Positions 1 through 8,856 of a stretch of 64,000 bases of DNA are shown piece after piece. The notes below the pieces were generated by a model that was given only the letters and a program-made list of their open reading frames with translations, ran no database searches and had not been told where the DNA came from. Each line of letters starts with the position of its first letter. Position 1 is the first letter of the stretch. The stretch is from assembly GCF_003049525.1 (NCBI RefSeq), contig NZ_PYWL01000004.1:248001-312000 (forward strand). Direction: 5' to 3'. The position numbers and the translations under genes are program-made. The stretch is from Lysinibacillus fusiformis. GTDB taxonomy: Bacteria; Bacillota; Bacilli; Bacillales_A; Planococcaceae.

Positions 1-413
1 ACACCGATCATTGTAGAAGAATATTTAGGAAATTCCTTTTTGATATAGCCTGAAATCAGTGGACCTGTTATGGCAATACCTATCCCACTAAGAATAGCGG
101 TTACTAATAAAAATAAAGGAAAAGTTGCCACTAACCGTAAAGCTGTTGATACACCAATTAATAAAACGGATAACCCAATCGTCCATTCGATACCCCATTT
201 TTCACTTAGCTTGCCTGCCAATGGTGCAAAAATCCCCATACAAAATACGGGAAGTGCCGTTAATAAACTGACAACAACACTCGTCATCTGCAAATCCATT
301 TGTATATTTTTCAATACTGGCGAGATAGATGTTATTGAAGCTCGTAGATTCATAGACAGTATAAACAAAGAAAAAACGCTCCAAATTATCGGAAAGTTTT
401 TTGATTTCGCCAT
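1..413 (-). CDS. CynX/NimT-type MFS exporter, N-terminal part (gene leaves the window)
   Basis: About 137 N-terminal residues of a major facilitator transporter are visible; the rest lies beyond base 1. The first helix carries NLRASITSISPVL, a form of the NLRPALTS motif typical of the CynX/NimT branch, which moves cyanate, nitroimidazoles or other small organic compounds. Several hydrophobic helices follow (roughly residues 10-30, 45-63, 77-95 and 100-120). The start is the ATG at 413, preceded by GAGGTG nine bases upstream. The gene is divergent from an XRE-cupin regulator at 563, which is therefore the likely controller. The substrate cannot be told from the sequence. Confidence 0.85.
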   Translation of the reverse strand, partial: MAKSKNFPIIWSVFSLFILSMNLRASITSISPVLKNIQMDLQMTSVVVSLLTALPVFCMGIFAPLAGKLSEKWGIEWTIGLSVLLIGVSTALRLVATFPLFLLVTAILSGIGIAITGPLISGYIKKEFPKYSSTMIG

Positions 414-562
414 CACTGAAAACACCTCTTTTAGTTATTATTTGATATACTATAGTTAACTTTTAGTTTTTAAAATAAACTATAATTAATCGACTTGTAT
501 ACTATAATATACTATTTATACAAAGTCAATGAAAGGGGTGCAAACTATTGCTGGAGGAGAAT
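414..562. promoter_or_regulatory. Divergent promoter region with repeated TATACTATA boxes
   Basis: The space between the exporter and its divergent regulator contains repeated ATACTATA/AACTATA elements near 446, 478, 499 and 508. It also has an inverted pair TTGTATA (495-501) and TATACAA (517-523). This is the expected place for the XRE regulator to bind both promoters. Binding is inferred, not shown. Confidence 0.45.
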
Positions 563-1102
563 ATGGATTTATCTAGTCAGGTAGGTATGAACTTAAGAGA
601 GATTCGAAAAAACAAAAGGATGAGTCTCGAAGAGCTTGCAAGTATTAGTAATGTCAGTAAACTAACATTAGGGAAAATTGAACGAGGGGAAACCAATCCA
701 ACGGTTAATATCCTTTGGAAAATATGTAGAGGGCTTCATATTCCATTAGTTTCTTTATTATCCTTTGAAGAAAATGTAGAGGTCCATCGTTTTGGCTCAG
801 AATATCAATTTGCTGGCCATAATAACGACTGGTTTGTCGAACCTTTATTCAAAACAAATGGAACTGAGTTGTATAGAGGTCGACTTGAACCTAATAGTGA
901 ATACAGTGAGTGTCACTTAGAAGGCTCCGAGGAAATTGTGCTGGTGTTGAATGGGCAATTGGAGCTAAAGGTCGGAGAGAAGACCCATCAGTTAAACCAA
1001 TGGGATGTCATTAAATTCAAGGGTGAAGAACTTCACACGTATATCAACCACTCAGATGAAAAAGTACATTTAATGCTGTCATTAACGTATACAACCCCAT
1101 AA
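563..1102 (+). CDS. XRE-family regulator with C-terminal cupin domain
   Basis: A 179-residue DNA-binding regulator. Residues about 10-65 form a helix-turn-helix (RKNKRMSLEELASISNVS followed by KIERGETNPT). Residues about 100-175 form a small cupin sensor (ECHLEGSEEIVLVLNGQLEL). This two-domain build is shared with many ligand-responsive regulators of transporters and amine or sugar catabolism. I start it at the ATG at 563, because GGAGG lies five bases upstream; a TTG at 548 with GGGGTG before it would add five residues. It is divergent from the CynX-type exporter, the most likely target. The ligand is unknown. Confidence 0.85.
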   Translation: MDLSSQVGMNLREIRKNKRMSLEELASISNVSKLTLGKIERGETNPTVNILWKICRGLHIPLVSLLSFEENVEVHRFGSEYQFAGHNNDWFVEPLFKTNGTELYRGRLEPNSEYSECHLEGSEEIVLVLNGQLELKVGEKTHQLNQWDVIKFKGEELHTYINHSDEKVHLMLSLTYTTP

Positions 1103-1144
1103 GTATGGATAAAGAAAGTCATACTCTATAAGTGTACTTCCACA

Positions 1145-1184
1145 AAAAATCGTCCTTACTTTATACAAGTAAAGGACGATTTTT
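1145..1184. terminator. Bidirectional terminator between XRE-cupin gene and qoxD
   Basis: Stem AAAATCGTCCTT...AAGGACGATTTT with one bulged base and A/T runs on both sides. It can end the XRE gene on the plus strand and the qox operon on the minus strand. Confidence 0.8.
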
Positions 1185-1190
1185 CTCTAT

Positions 1191-1475
1191 TTAAATATAC
1201 CCCCAAATCATACATAATAATGTTCCGAAAATGGTAACGAGCGCAATGACTAGCCCATAATAAATATTTGTATAGATGGCTGGTTTATCATTGGTTTCAC
1301 CAGCGTGCATAAAGACAACTAACTGCAAGCCTGCCTGAATAAATGCTGTGACTAAAAGTATCGTCATTGTAATAGGCATTGAGATTTGAAAAAAGTAGAC
1401 ACATGCTGCAATGATGGTAAGGATAATCGACAAGGCAAATCCCATCACCTGTTTTAGTGGGAATAAATCACTCAT
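1191..1475 (-). CDS. qoxD: Cytochrome aa3 quinol oxidase subunit IV
   Basis: A 94-residue membrane protein with three hydrophobic helices (about 12-33, 38-58, 68-90), the usual size and build of QoxD/CyoD. It is the small accessory subunit of the menaquinol oxidase that helps assembly of subunit I. It is the last gene of the minus-strand qoxABCD operon, starting directly after the qoxC stop codon, with GGAAT upstream. The bidirectional terminator at 1145-1184 closes the operon. Membership is secure from position and family shape. Confidence 0.93.
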   Translation of the reverse strand: MSDLFPLKQVMGFALSIILTIIAACVYFFQISMPITMTILLVTAFIQAGLQLVVFMHAGETNDKPAIYTNIYYGLVIALVTIFGTLLCMIWGYI

Positions 1476-1476
1476 A

Positions 1477-2073
1477 TCACACCATTCCTTTCAAGTAAAT
1501 GAAACTGAAGATAAAAATCCAAACCACATCTAAAAAGTGCCAGTATAAGGAGAAGATGAAAGATTTATTGGCTGTTTCAGGCGTTAATCCACGCGTTATT
1601 AGTTGGTAGACAATAAATATGCCCCAGAACACACCAAATGTGACATGGGCACCATGCGTTCCTAATGTTGTCAATAGGGTAGCTGTAAAGGCGCTAGTTT
1701 GTAAGCCTGCACCAACATGCACATAATGAATAAACTCATAAACTTCAAACCCAATAAATGCTACACCTAGTAGTAGCGTCAAAATATAGAATGTAATCAT
1801 CGCTTTCATATAGCCTTTGCGCATAGCATGTATGCCCAGACCAATGGTAAAGCTACTTGTTAGAAGAATAAATGTTTCAAATAAAACAGGTGTTATTTCA
1901 AAAATGTCTGCGCCAGTAGGACCTGTACCCGTGCGATCCACTAGCACAAAATAAGCTGCGAACAGCGTTCCAAAAAGCATGATTTCAGCGCCGATAAATA
2001 CCCAAAAGCCTAGTATATTCAATTGATTTTGCTGTGTACTATATTCTAAAGGAAGTGATTGATCGATTTTCAT
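1477..2073 (-). CDS. qoxC: Cytochrome aa3 quinol oxidase subunit III
   Basis: A 198-residue protein with five hydrophobic helices, typical of the short QoxC/CyoC form of heme-copper oxidase subunit III. The segment LGFWVFIGAEIMLFGTLFAAY and the GTHGAHVTFGVFWG motif are characteristic of the family. It belongs to the membrane quinol oxidase complex. The ATG at 2073 overlaps the qoxB stop codon by four bases, which points to translational coupling. Confidence 0.95.
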   Translation of the reverse strand: MKIDQSLPLEYSTQQNQLNILGFWVFIGAEIMLFGTLFAAYFVLVDRTGTGPTGADIFEITPVLFETFILLTSSFTIGLGIHAMRKGYMKAMITFYILTLLLGVAFIGFEVYEFIHYVHVGAGLQTSAFTATLLTTLGTHGAHVTFGVFWGIFIVYQLITRGLTPETANKSFIFSLYWHFLDVVWIFIFSFIYLKGMV

Positions 2074-4019
2074 GATTGACTACCTCGCAATTTTGATTCC
2101 GTTTCTTTCACTTTTTCGACAGGTATATAATGTCCAGGGTCTTTTTCCAATGAACGGTGAGCCATACAAATAAAAATGCCGATAGTTGTAACAATCGTTG
2201 GAATCCACATACCAAATACAAATGAGAAGCCCCAAGCAAAGAATATACAGCCTAAAATAAATGGTATACCGCTGTTATTTGGCATATGAATGTTTTCGTA
2301 TTTTTCTGGGAACAAATCATGCTGACGATATTTTGCATCCCATAAAGCTTCAGTTGAAATGACATGGGGTACTTTTGCAAAATTATAGTACGGCACAGGA
2401 CTTGGTGTAGCCCATTCTAGTGTACGTGCGTCCCATGGATCTGAGCCAATGTTTCTTGGTGCATAACGAATGCTGTAATAAACGTTGTAGACAATTAACA
2501 TAAAGCCAATCGTAAGACCAATAGCGCCGACAAAGGAGACCATATTCCACATACCAAAACCTGTGGATGCTGAGTAAGTATACATACGGCGTGCTTGTCC
2601 ATCTAAGCCAGAGAAGAACATCGGCATAAAGGCAAGTAGGGTGCTAATCGCAATAATCCAAGCCGTCACTTTGCCGATTTTTTCATTTAACATAAAGCCA
2701 AACATTTTTGGCCAATAGTAATGTAATCCTGCTAGCATGGCAAATACAACACCAGGAATAATTACCATATGGAAGTGAGCTACTAAAAACATTGTATTAT
2801 GGTATTGGTAGTCAGCTGCTGACATACCTAGCATTACCCCTGTTACGCCACCTATTGTAAAAGTAGGGATAAACAACATGGAATAAAGCATCGGTGTTGT
2901 AAAGACAATTTTTCCTTTCCACAAGGTGAATAACCAGTTAAATATCTTCACCCCAGTCGGCACAGCAATAGCCATCGTTGTTATTGAAAAAATACTATTT
3001 GTTAAAGCGCCTTGCCCCATTGTAAAGAAATGATGGGTCCATACTAAAAACGATAGGAAGGAAATAATCACCATGGAGCCGACCATCGATTTATAGCCGT
3101 AGAGATTGCGTCCAGAGAAGGTAGAAATGATCTCACTGTACAGCCCAAAGGCAGGTAAAATGAGGATATAAACCTCAGGATGTCCCCAAACCCAGAAGAA
3201 ATTGGCCCATAGCATATCCATACCACCATTAGATGTTGTGAAGAAGTTCGTAGCAAATAGGCGGTCGAATGTTCCCATAACAAGTGCAACCGTTAATACC
3301 GGAAAGGCAAAAACGATAATAACGTTTGCGACTAATGAAGACCACGTAAACATAGGCATTTTCATTAATGTCATTCCCGGAGCTCGCATTTTGAGAATGG
3401 TAACAATCATATTAATACCAGTAATTAATGTACCTAACCCTGAAATTTGTAGAGCAAACAAGTAATAGTTGACCCCTACAGATTGACTAAATTCATTACT
3501 AGCAAGAGGGAAATAATTCGTCCAGCCAGCATCAGGTGAACCGCCAATAACAAAGGAAATATTTAAGAGCATAGCTCCCATGAAAAATAGCCAAAAGCTT
3601 AACGCATTCAAACGTGGAAAGGCCACGTCTCTTGCGCCTATTTGAAGCGGCACAATATAGTTCATAAAGGCCATAATAAATGGCATCGCCATAAAAATAA
3701 TCATGACTGTTCCATGTGTCGTAAATATTTCATTATAATGCTGGGCATCTAGTAATTTATTATCCGGTACTGCCATTTGTGCTCGCATCATAATAGCATC
3801 CGCACCACCACGGAATAGCATAAGAATGGCTGAAATTAAATACATAATACCAATGCGTTTATGATCCACTGTTGTTAACCATTCCCGCCAAAGATAACCC
3901 CACTTTTTAAAATAAGTTAATGCTACAATAATCGCTATAACCGTTAGACCAATAGCGACCATAGATGCATAAATAGCTGGGCTTGGATGGGGTATAGCAA
4001 AACGTTCAAAGTAATCCAT
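2070..4019 (-). CDS. qoxB: Cytochrome aa3 quinol oxidase subunit I
   Basis: A 649-residue catalytic subunit that reduces oxygen to water using menaquinol and pumps protons across the cytoplasmic membrane. The metal ligands are all visible. His102 (THGTVM) and His417 bind low-spin heme, His415 binds the high-spin heme. CuB is held by His280 (WGHPEVY, with cross-linking Tyr284) and by His329 and His330. The extra N-terminal helix and TTVDHKRIGIMY are typical of Bacillus QoxB. It sits second in qoxABCD; AAGGAG lies ten bases before the ATG. No catalytic residue appears to be missing. Confidence 0.97.
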   Translation of the reverse strand: MDYFERFAIPHPSPAIYASMVAIGLTVIAIIVALTYFKKWGYLWREWLTTVDHKRIGIMYLISAILMLFRGGADAIMMRAQMAVPDNKLLDAQHYNEIFTTHGTVMIIFMAMPFIMAFMNYIVPLQIGARDVAFPRLNALSFWLFFMGAMLLNISFVIGGSPDAGWTNYFPLASNEFSQSVGVNYYLFALQISGLGTLITGINMIVTILKMRAPGMTLMKMPMFTWSSLVANVIIVFAFPVLTVALVMGTFDRLFATNFFTTSNGGMDMLWANFFWVWGHPEVYILILPAFGLYSEIISTFSGRNLYGYKSMVGSMVIISFLSFLVWTHHFFTMGQGALTNSIFSITTMAIAVPTGVKIFNWLFTLWKGKIVFTTPMLYSMLFIPTFTIGGVTGVMLGMSAADYQYHNTMFLVAHFHMVIIPGVVFAMLAGLHYYWPKMFGFMLNEKIGKVTAWIIAISTLLAFMPMFFSGLDGQARRMYTYSASTGFGMWNMVSFVGAIGLTIGFMLIVYNVYYSIRYAPRNIGSDPWDARTLEWATPSPVPYYNFAKVPHVISTEALWDAKYRQHDLFPEKYENIHMPNNSGIPFILGCIFFAWGFSFVFGMWIPTIVTTIGIFICMAHRSLEKDPGHYIPVEKVKETESKLRGSQS

Positions 4020-4087
4020 CTGACTATGTCTCCTTTCGACATAAACCTTATCGTAAACTAGTTTCGTTTGAGAAATTCATGATTGAT

Positions 4088-4966
4088 TTATTGAGAGGCA
4101 TGATCTTTTATGTGTGAAGAGCCATGCTGATGTCCGCCATGTTCACCCTCGGGTGCCGGTAGAAACGTTAAATGCGTTCCATTGAATGTGGACTGTCCCA
4201 CATGACCTGGTTCTAATAACGTATTAAATTTTTCCTCTGTTAATAAATCTGCTGTTTCCTTTACTTCCTTCACCCATGCATCAAATTCATCATGAGTCAC
4301 CGCTGTAACGTTAAACGTATTTTCCGCGAACCCTTTACCATTAAAGTTCGCATTTCTTCCCATAAACTCTCCGGGCATATCCGCAGCCAAATGCAAGGTA
4401 TTCACCATATCGGCCATCGCATATTTTTGACCCCCAAGCTGAGGAATCCAGAAGCTAGTAATCGGTCCATACGAATAAAGCTTGAATTCGATTGGGCGCT
4501 CTGCAGGAATATACACATAATTTACGGTTTCAATATCTTCTTCTGGATAACTAAAATGCCATTTCCAGTTAGATGTTGAAGCATAAATGACCAATGGCTT
4601 TTCATCTTTGTATTTTTCAGGTGTCGATTCCACCTTGTAGTTACTTTGAACTGAAATAATAGACATGTACGCAACAATTAACACAGGGATACCTACACAA
4701 ATTACTTCAACCATTGTGCTCCCTTTAATATGGGGAGGCTTATAGTCGGGACTTTGCTTGGAAGCACGAAATTTCATTAACATATAAGCTAAAATCACAA
4801 AAACGACTAGTACGATAAAGGACATAATCCCTATCGATAGCATAATATCTTTGGCTTGTACTTGAGCTTGAGGACCTTTTGGATCTAATACTAAAAGCGG
4901 GTCACAACCGGTTAACATAGTGACAATAGTGAAAAGACCAATTAATCTGAGCCAACTTTTTTTCAT
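4088..4966 (-). CDS. qoxA: Cytochrome aa3 quinol oxidase subunit II, lipoprotein
   Basis: A 292-residue subunit II with an N-terminal lipoprotein signal (lipobox LTGC near residue 20), two membrane helices (about 40-63 and 85-105) and an external cupredoxin domain. The cysteine and histidine ligands of a CuA centre are absent, which fits a quinol oxidase rather than a cytochrome c oxidase. The C-terminal tail is His-rich (GEHGGHQHGSSH), which is not required in the family. I use the ATG at 4966 because GGGG lies seven bases upstream; a TTG six bases earlier would have almost no spacing. It is the first gene of the operon. Confidence 0.95.
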   Translation of the reverse strand: MKKSWLRLIGLFTIVTMLTGCDPLLVLDPKGPQAQVQAKDIMLSIGIMSFIVLVVFVILAYMLMKFRASKQSPDYKPPHIKGSTMVEVICVGIPVLIVAYMSIISVQSNYKVESTPEKYKDEKPLVIYASTSNWKWHFSYPEEDIETVNYVYIPAERPIEFKLYSYGPITSFWIPQLGGQKYAMADMVNTLHLAADMPGEFMGRNANFNGKGFAENTFNVTAVTHDEFDAWVKEVKETADLLTEEKFNTLLEPGHVGQSTFNGTHLTFLPAPEGEHGGHQHGSSHIKDHASQ

Positions 4967-5316
4967 AAACAAACCCCTTTAACTGATTCTTTGAGTGGCT
5001 ATCGGTTATTATAGGTTTGTATGGATTTTGATTCACAATTGATTTTTATCATAGTGGTACATACTTTGAAAGACAAGGCGTTTTGCAAGATAACACAGAA
5101 CGTTCTAAAACTAAGAAAGTAATTTTAGTATAATAATATCGAGAGGGATAAGCGTCAAGTAAGGGTTTTCATAGATTTCTATGGACTAAAATTAAAAGTG
5201 GATGGCGAAAGTAATAAGGAAGTGGATGGTTATTTATCGTTAACATTATATTACGATTGACTTTTTAGCTTTTCAGACAAAGCTAGATAAAAGAGGCCAT
5301 ATAGAGGTGAGATTAG
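4967..5316. other. Intergenic region between qoxA and the MocR gene
   Basis: This 350-base gap must hold the divergent qox and MocR promoters. Apart from the GTGGATGG repeats listed next I see no gene. It is AT-rich, with a possible -10 TATAAT at about 5131. Confidence 0.5.
5198..5229 (+). promoter_or_regulatory. Paired direct repeat GTGGATGG upstream of the MocR gene
   Basis: GTGGATGG occurs at 5198-5205 and 5222-5229, start to start 24 bases. A related TATGGACTA lies just before at 5180. MocR/PdxR proteins are known to bind paired direct repeats near their own gene, so this is the likely autoregulatory site. The same pair at the same spacing lies after the gene. Confidence 0.6.
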
Positions 5317-6762
5317 ATGAATTGGAAACCAGATCGACATGCAAAAAAAGCTATCTATAAACAACTCGCAGAATATATTGAAAAAGGGATTGCAGACGGA
5401 ACATTTCCACCCGATAAACCATTACCATCAGAGCGATATTTAGCGAATACTTTACAGGTCAATAGAAGTACAGTTGTTAGTGCCTATGATGAATTAGAAG
5501 CAATGGGACTCATAGAACGCAATAGAGGAAGCGGTACAACCATTAGCAAAGATATTTGGGGAATCACAAGAAAGCGAATTCCGAGCTGGAATCGTTACAT
5601 TGAGGCAGGCTCCTTTTTACCGAATCTACCAGTTACGCAAAAAATAAGAAAGGAGGCAGTGGAACACAAACTCATCAATTTAGCGACCGGAGAATTATCG
5701 GAGGATCTTTTTCCTAAAAGCGCATTAAGAGAGATTACAGCAACACGTTCTTTCATTGGTAGTCTTGGATATGATCACCCACAAGGAAGTGAGATTCTAC
5801 GAACGACTCTTACAAATCATATTAAAACTAGCAGAGGAATTGATACAAAGCCATCTTCCATCCTCATTACTTCTGGAGCTCAACAGGCGTTACATTTGAT
5901 TGTCCAATGTCTGTTAAAGCCTGGAGATGCTGTTGCGATTGAAGATCCTTCGTATAACTTCAATTTACCTATTTTTAAATCGGCTGGTTTAAAAATCCAT
6001 TATCTTCCTGTTCATAAGGATGGCATTAATCCAGAAGATTTGCAAGCACTATATAAAAAGCATCGAATTAAAATGATATTTTTAAACCCAGATTTTCATA
6101 ATCCAACAGGCTCTTCATTAGCTATAAAGAAAAGAGAGGCTATTCTAGAAATATCGTCCAAGCTAGGCATTCCAGTAGTAGAAGATGATCCTTATAGCTT
6201 AACAGCCTTTTCAGGTGAGAAAAGACCAACATTAAAATCATTAGATAAAAACGGAAATGTATTATACATTAGCTCCTTGTCAAAAATTGTAGCTTCGGGT
6301 TTACGAATTGGCTGGATTATTGGTCCTACATCGGTTATTGAAAGACTATCCGACGCCAAGCAACAAATTGACTTTGGCCACTCCAGCTTCACGCAATGGA
6401 TAGCGAATGACTTTTTAGAGTCCTCCAATTTTAACTTGCATATAAAACATTTAGTGAAGGAATTGGAAAGACGCCGTGATACAATTATCCAAAGTCTCCA
6501 TACGTACTTAAAGGATCAGGTGACATTTTTCACACCACTGGGCGGCATTCATATATGGTGCCAAGTACTAATGGAAGATTATAATGAAACACAATTATTA
6601 GAAGAATCCATTAAACGTGGAGTCATCTATGTGCCTGGCTCTACAATGGGTTCTCAAAAGGGATTTGTCCGTTTTACGTACGCCAGGGAAGATACACGGT
6701 CCATAGATGAAGGAATCAAAAGGTTTGCACAAGCACTGCATTGCCTAAATGGAAAAAGATGA
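5317..6762 (+). CDS. MocR/PdxR-type regulator (GntR helix-turn-helix plus aminotransferase domain)
   Basis: A 481-residue transcription factor. Residues about 10-80 form a GntR winged helix (PSERYLANTLQVNRSTVVSAYDEL). Residues about 110-475 form a fold-type I PLP aminotransferase domain. That domain has the NPDFHNPTG substrate/PLP loop, VEDDPYS, and SSLSKIVASGLRIGWI with the PLP-binding Lys. Such regulators sense PLP or amino-acid derivatives and control pyridoxal, GABA, taurine or transport genes. GAGGTGA precedes the ATG. Paired GTGGATGG repeats flank the gene. No biosynthetic target gene is adjacent, so which MocR branch it belongs to is open. Confidence 0.9.
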   Translation: MNWKPDRHAKKAIYKQLAEYIEKGIADGTFPPDKPLPSERYLANTLQVNRSTVVSAYDELEAMGLIERNRGSGTTISKDIWGITRKRIPSWNRYIEAGSFLPNLPVTQKIRKEAVEHKLINLATGELSEDLFPKSALREITATRSFIGSLGYDHPQGSEILRTTLTNHIKTSRGIDTKPSSILITSGAQQALHLIVQCLLKPGDAVAIEDPSYNFNLPIFKSAGLKIHYLPVHKDGINPEDLQALYKKHRIKMIFLNPDFHNPTGSSLAIKKREAILEISSKLGIPVVEDDPYSLTAFSGEKRPTLKSLDKNGNVLYISSLSKIVASGLRIGWIIGPTSVIERLSDAKQQIDFGHSSFTQWIANDFLESSNFNLHIKHLVKELERRRDTIIQSLHTYLKDQVTFFTPLGGIHIWCQVLMEDYNETQLLEESIKRGVIYVPGSTMGSQKGFVRFTYAREDTRSIDEGIKRFAQALHCLNGKR

Positions 6763-6783
6763 GTTTTTGTCAATTATAGACAA

Positions 6784-6815
6784 GTGGATGGTTAAATTAA
6801 CACTAATGTGGATGG
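6784..6815 (+). promoter_or_regulatory. Second GTGGATGG pair, downstream of the MocR gene
   Basis: GTGGATGG recurs at 6784-6791 and 6808-6815, again 24 bases start to start, each followed by TTAA. It probably marks the promoter of a target gene that once lay downstream. Confidence 0.55.
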
Positions 6816-6849
6816 TTAAAAAAGTAGGGAAAGTATTTATGATAGAAAC

Positions 6850-6996
6850 ATGGATAACCAACATCCATCAAAGCTATCGACAATCATGGACGTGTGGATC
6901 GATTCACAATTATTCGCACAAGTAATGAAATCTGTAAATAGGGAAGGTGATAGGGAAACCTTGATAGTAATGCCGAGGACATTAGGGACGAGGTAG
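6850..6996 (+). pseudogene. Possible gene remnant downstream of the MocR repeats
   Basis: An open frame of 48 codons (begins MDNQHPSKLSTIMDV, ends RTLGTR) follows the GTGGATGG pair but has no ribosome site and no recognisable family. It could be the remains of the MocR target or chance. The rest of 6763-7412 shows only hairpins. Confidence 0.2.
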
Positions 6997-7269
6997 GTCA
7001 CTAATGCTAGAAGGTCCATGCTTCACAGAGGTTTTTACCAAAAAATGCTAGAAGCCCACTTTTAATAAAGAGGTTATAACATTCACAACACCTATCGTTA
7101 ATGTTGTTTTAAAGCTTTACCTGTTCGAACAGTCTCATTTTTAGCTTTAGCTGCCGATGAAAAAAATCAAGGCAGTCACTACTTATTATATTTTATTGCC
7201 CACGAGAATATATAAGGGATATAGGCACTCCTTATATACTCCAATCAAATCTAGTTAAAAACATTAATT

Positions 7270-7310
7270 AGCCACCTAGCTCCGCACTACCATCAGCGCG
7301 CTAGGTGGCT
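7270..7310. terminator. Long hairpin, possible terminator
   Basis: A perfect 11-base stem, AGCCACCTAGC and GCTAGGTGGCT, encloses a 19-base loop. The trailing T run is weak (ACTTTTAT), so it may instead be a regulatory structure ahead of the gene at 7413. Confidence 0.45.
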
Positions 7311-7412
7311 ACTTTTATAGAAAAGCTAGGGAAAATAGTTGAGTAATCTATTAATAAGTTTTAATATTCTGATTATAATAGTTTTTTGATTACTTAGCTA
7401 AGGGGGATGATG

Positions 7413-7790
7413 ATGGTATTACAAATAGGTGAAAAAATAACATTTGAACGGACATTTACAAAGGAAGATGTAGAATTATTTACGAAGGTTTCTAAAGATG
7501 AAGGGGTTCATCATATTACACCCGACGAACAGGGGCGGATTGTAGTGCAAGGGCTACTAACAGCCACACTTCCTACAAAAGTCGGGGGAGACTATAATGT
7601 GCTAGCTCGTAACATGAATTTCGAATTTTTACGTCCCGTTTTTAGCGAGGATACGATTTGTTGTGACGTCATAATCGAGCAATTTGAACGAGATGAAAAA
7701 AATCGAACAGCCATTACAGCAATATTTACATGCATAAATCAATTGGACAAAGAGGTATTAAAGGGGAGTTTTTCAGGTATTATTTTATAA
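7413..7790 (+). CDS. MaoC-like hot-dog fold protein
   Basis: A 125-residue protein resembling (R)-specific enoyl-CoA hydratase or hot-dog thioester enzymes. The N-terminal FTKEDVELFTKVSKD matches the hydratase opening. It is followed by a His pair (GVHHI), a GRIVVQGLLTA segment and the RNMNFEFLRPVFSEDTI strand typical of MaoC domains. Three ATG codons run in tandem at 7407, 7410 and 7413; GGGGG ends at 7406, so the third has the best spacing. It lies 18 bases before the metallo-hydrolase gene and is probably co-transcribed with it. Substrate unknown; the catalytic Asp-His pair is only loosely kept. Confidence 0.65.
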   Translation: MVLQIGEKITFERTFTKEDVELFTKVSKDEGVHHITPDEQGRIVVQGLLTATLPTKVGGDYNVLARNMNFEFLRPVFSEDTICCDVIIEQFERDEKNRTAITAIFTCINQLDKEVLKGSFSGIIL

Positions 7791-7808
7791 ATCAAAGTGG
7801 AGGTGTAT

Positions 7809-8777
7809 ATGAAAAGTACTGAGATTCTTTTTTTCGAACGTCCATTTCCAAGTGCGAATAGTATGATTATTAGAGATGATCAATCTTTTTTAGTAGATAC
7901 TGGATTTGGCAGCGATATTGTGCGAACTGAGCAGCTTTTAACATCTGCAGGGATTTTACCAGCACAATTAAACGGCATTATTAATACCCATTATCATAGT
8001 GATCATGTTGGAGGAAATCATTATTTTCAACAACAGTATGAAATACCCGTTGCTGCACATCTTTGGGAAGGTGAAATGGTGAATCAATGTGATTTAGAGT
8101 CCTGTGGTGCACATTTTTTAGATCAACCCGTGGAACAATATACCGTTCAGCAATTACTAGTAGATGAACAGCAAATAATGACGGGGCAAAGTGCTTTCCA
8201 AGTTTTACATACACCAGGACATACATTGGGTCATATTGCATTATACGAACCAAAACAAGAAATTTTAATTTGTGGAGATTTATTTCATTATAATGATGTG
8301 GGATGGCTGAATATATTTAGAGAAGGGACAAACAGTATAAGACGTTCCATAGAAAGTTTAGATCGACTCGCTACACTTTCTATCAAAAAAGCATATCCTG
8401 GTCATGGCCCGGCTATCGATGAGCCATCCATAATGATAGACAAAGCAAGAGAAAGACTTGAAAAATGGATAGAGTCTCCTGAAAAAATGGCTTGGCATGC
8501 CTGTAAGCGAATTTTTTCATTTACGCTGATGATAAAAAACGGTTTAAAGAGTAGAGAAATTACTCCTTATCTACTAAGCTGCAGTTGGTTTTACGATTTC
8601 GCTGTTCACTCTTTCCGTTTAAAACCTGAGGAATTTGTACAACCATTGCTAGATGAAATGATTCGATCAAAAGCCGCAGTATGGCATCAAGACATATTAA
8701 TCGCAACAGCACCATATGAAGCACCCAATCAAAAATGGATAGAAGAGGATTGGAAACCAAGGAATTGGACAAAGTAA
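7809..8777 (+). CDS. Metallo-beta-lactamase-fold hydrolase
   Basis: A 322-residue MBL-fold enzyme. The metal-binding signature THYHSDHVGG is at about residue 60, further His ligands are in HTPGHTLGH, Asp is in LICGDLFHYND, and PGHGPA carries the last His. The C-terminal 100 residues form a helical extension (from about RERLEKWIES) seen in several MBL families but not diagnostic. Starting at the ATG at 7809 puts GGAGG five bases upstream. It likely forms a pair with the hot-dog protein, suggesting thioester or lactone chemistry, but this is inference. Confidence 0.85.
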   Translation: MKSTEILFFERPFPSANSMIIRDDQSFLVDTGFGSDIVRTEQLLTSAGILPAQLNGIINTHYHSDHVGGNHYFQQQYEIPVAAHLWEGEMVNQCDLESCGAHFLDQPVEQYTVQQLLVDEQQIMTGQSAFQVLHTPGHTLGHIALYEPKQEILICGDLFHYNDVGWLNIFREGTNSIRRSIESLDRLATLSIKKAYPGHGPAIDEPSIMIDKARERLEKWIESPEKMAWHACKRIFSFTLMIKNGLKSREITPYLLSCSWFYDFAVHSFRLKPEEFVQPLLDEMIRSKAAVWHQDILIATAPYEAPNQKWIEEDWKPRNWTK

Positions 8778-8856
8778 ATGTGCAATTTTGTACTATAATG
8801 ATTTTAATAATAGATGTAATAATTCAAAGAGATAAACTTGAAAGGAAGTTTGCTTC

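Noticed and set aside
70..459. 129-codon plus-strand frame at the left edge
   Set aside because: It is antisense to the CynX-type exporter, whose minus-strand product has clear transporter motifs.
6837..7019. 60-codon minus-strand frame next to the MocR repeats
   Set aside because: No ribosome site and no family; composition looks non-coding.
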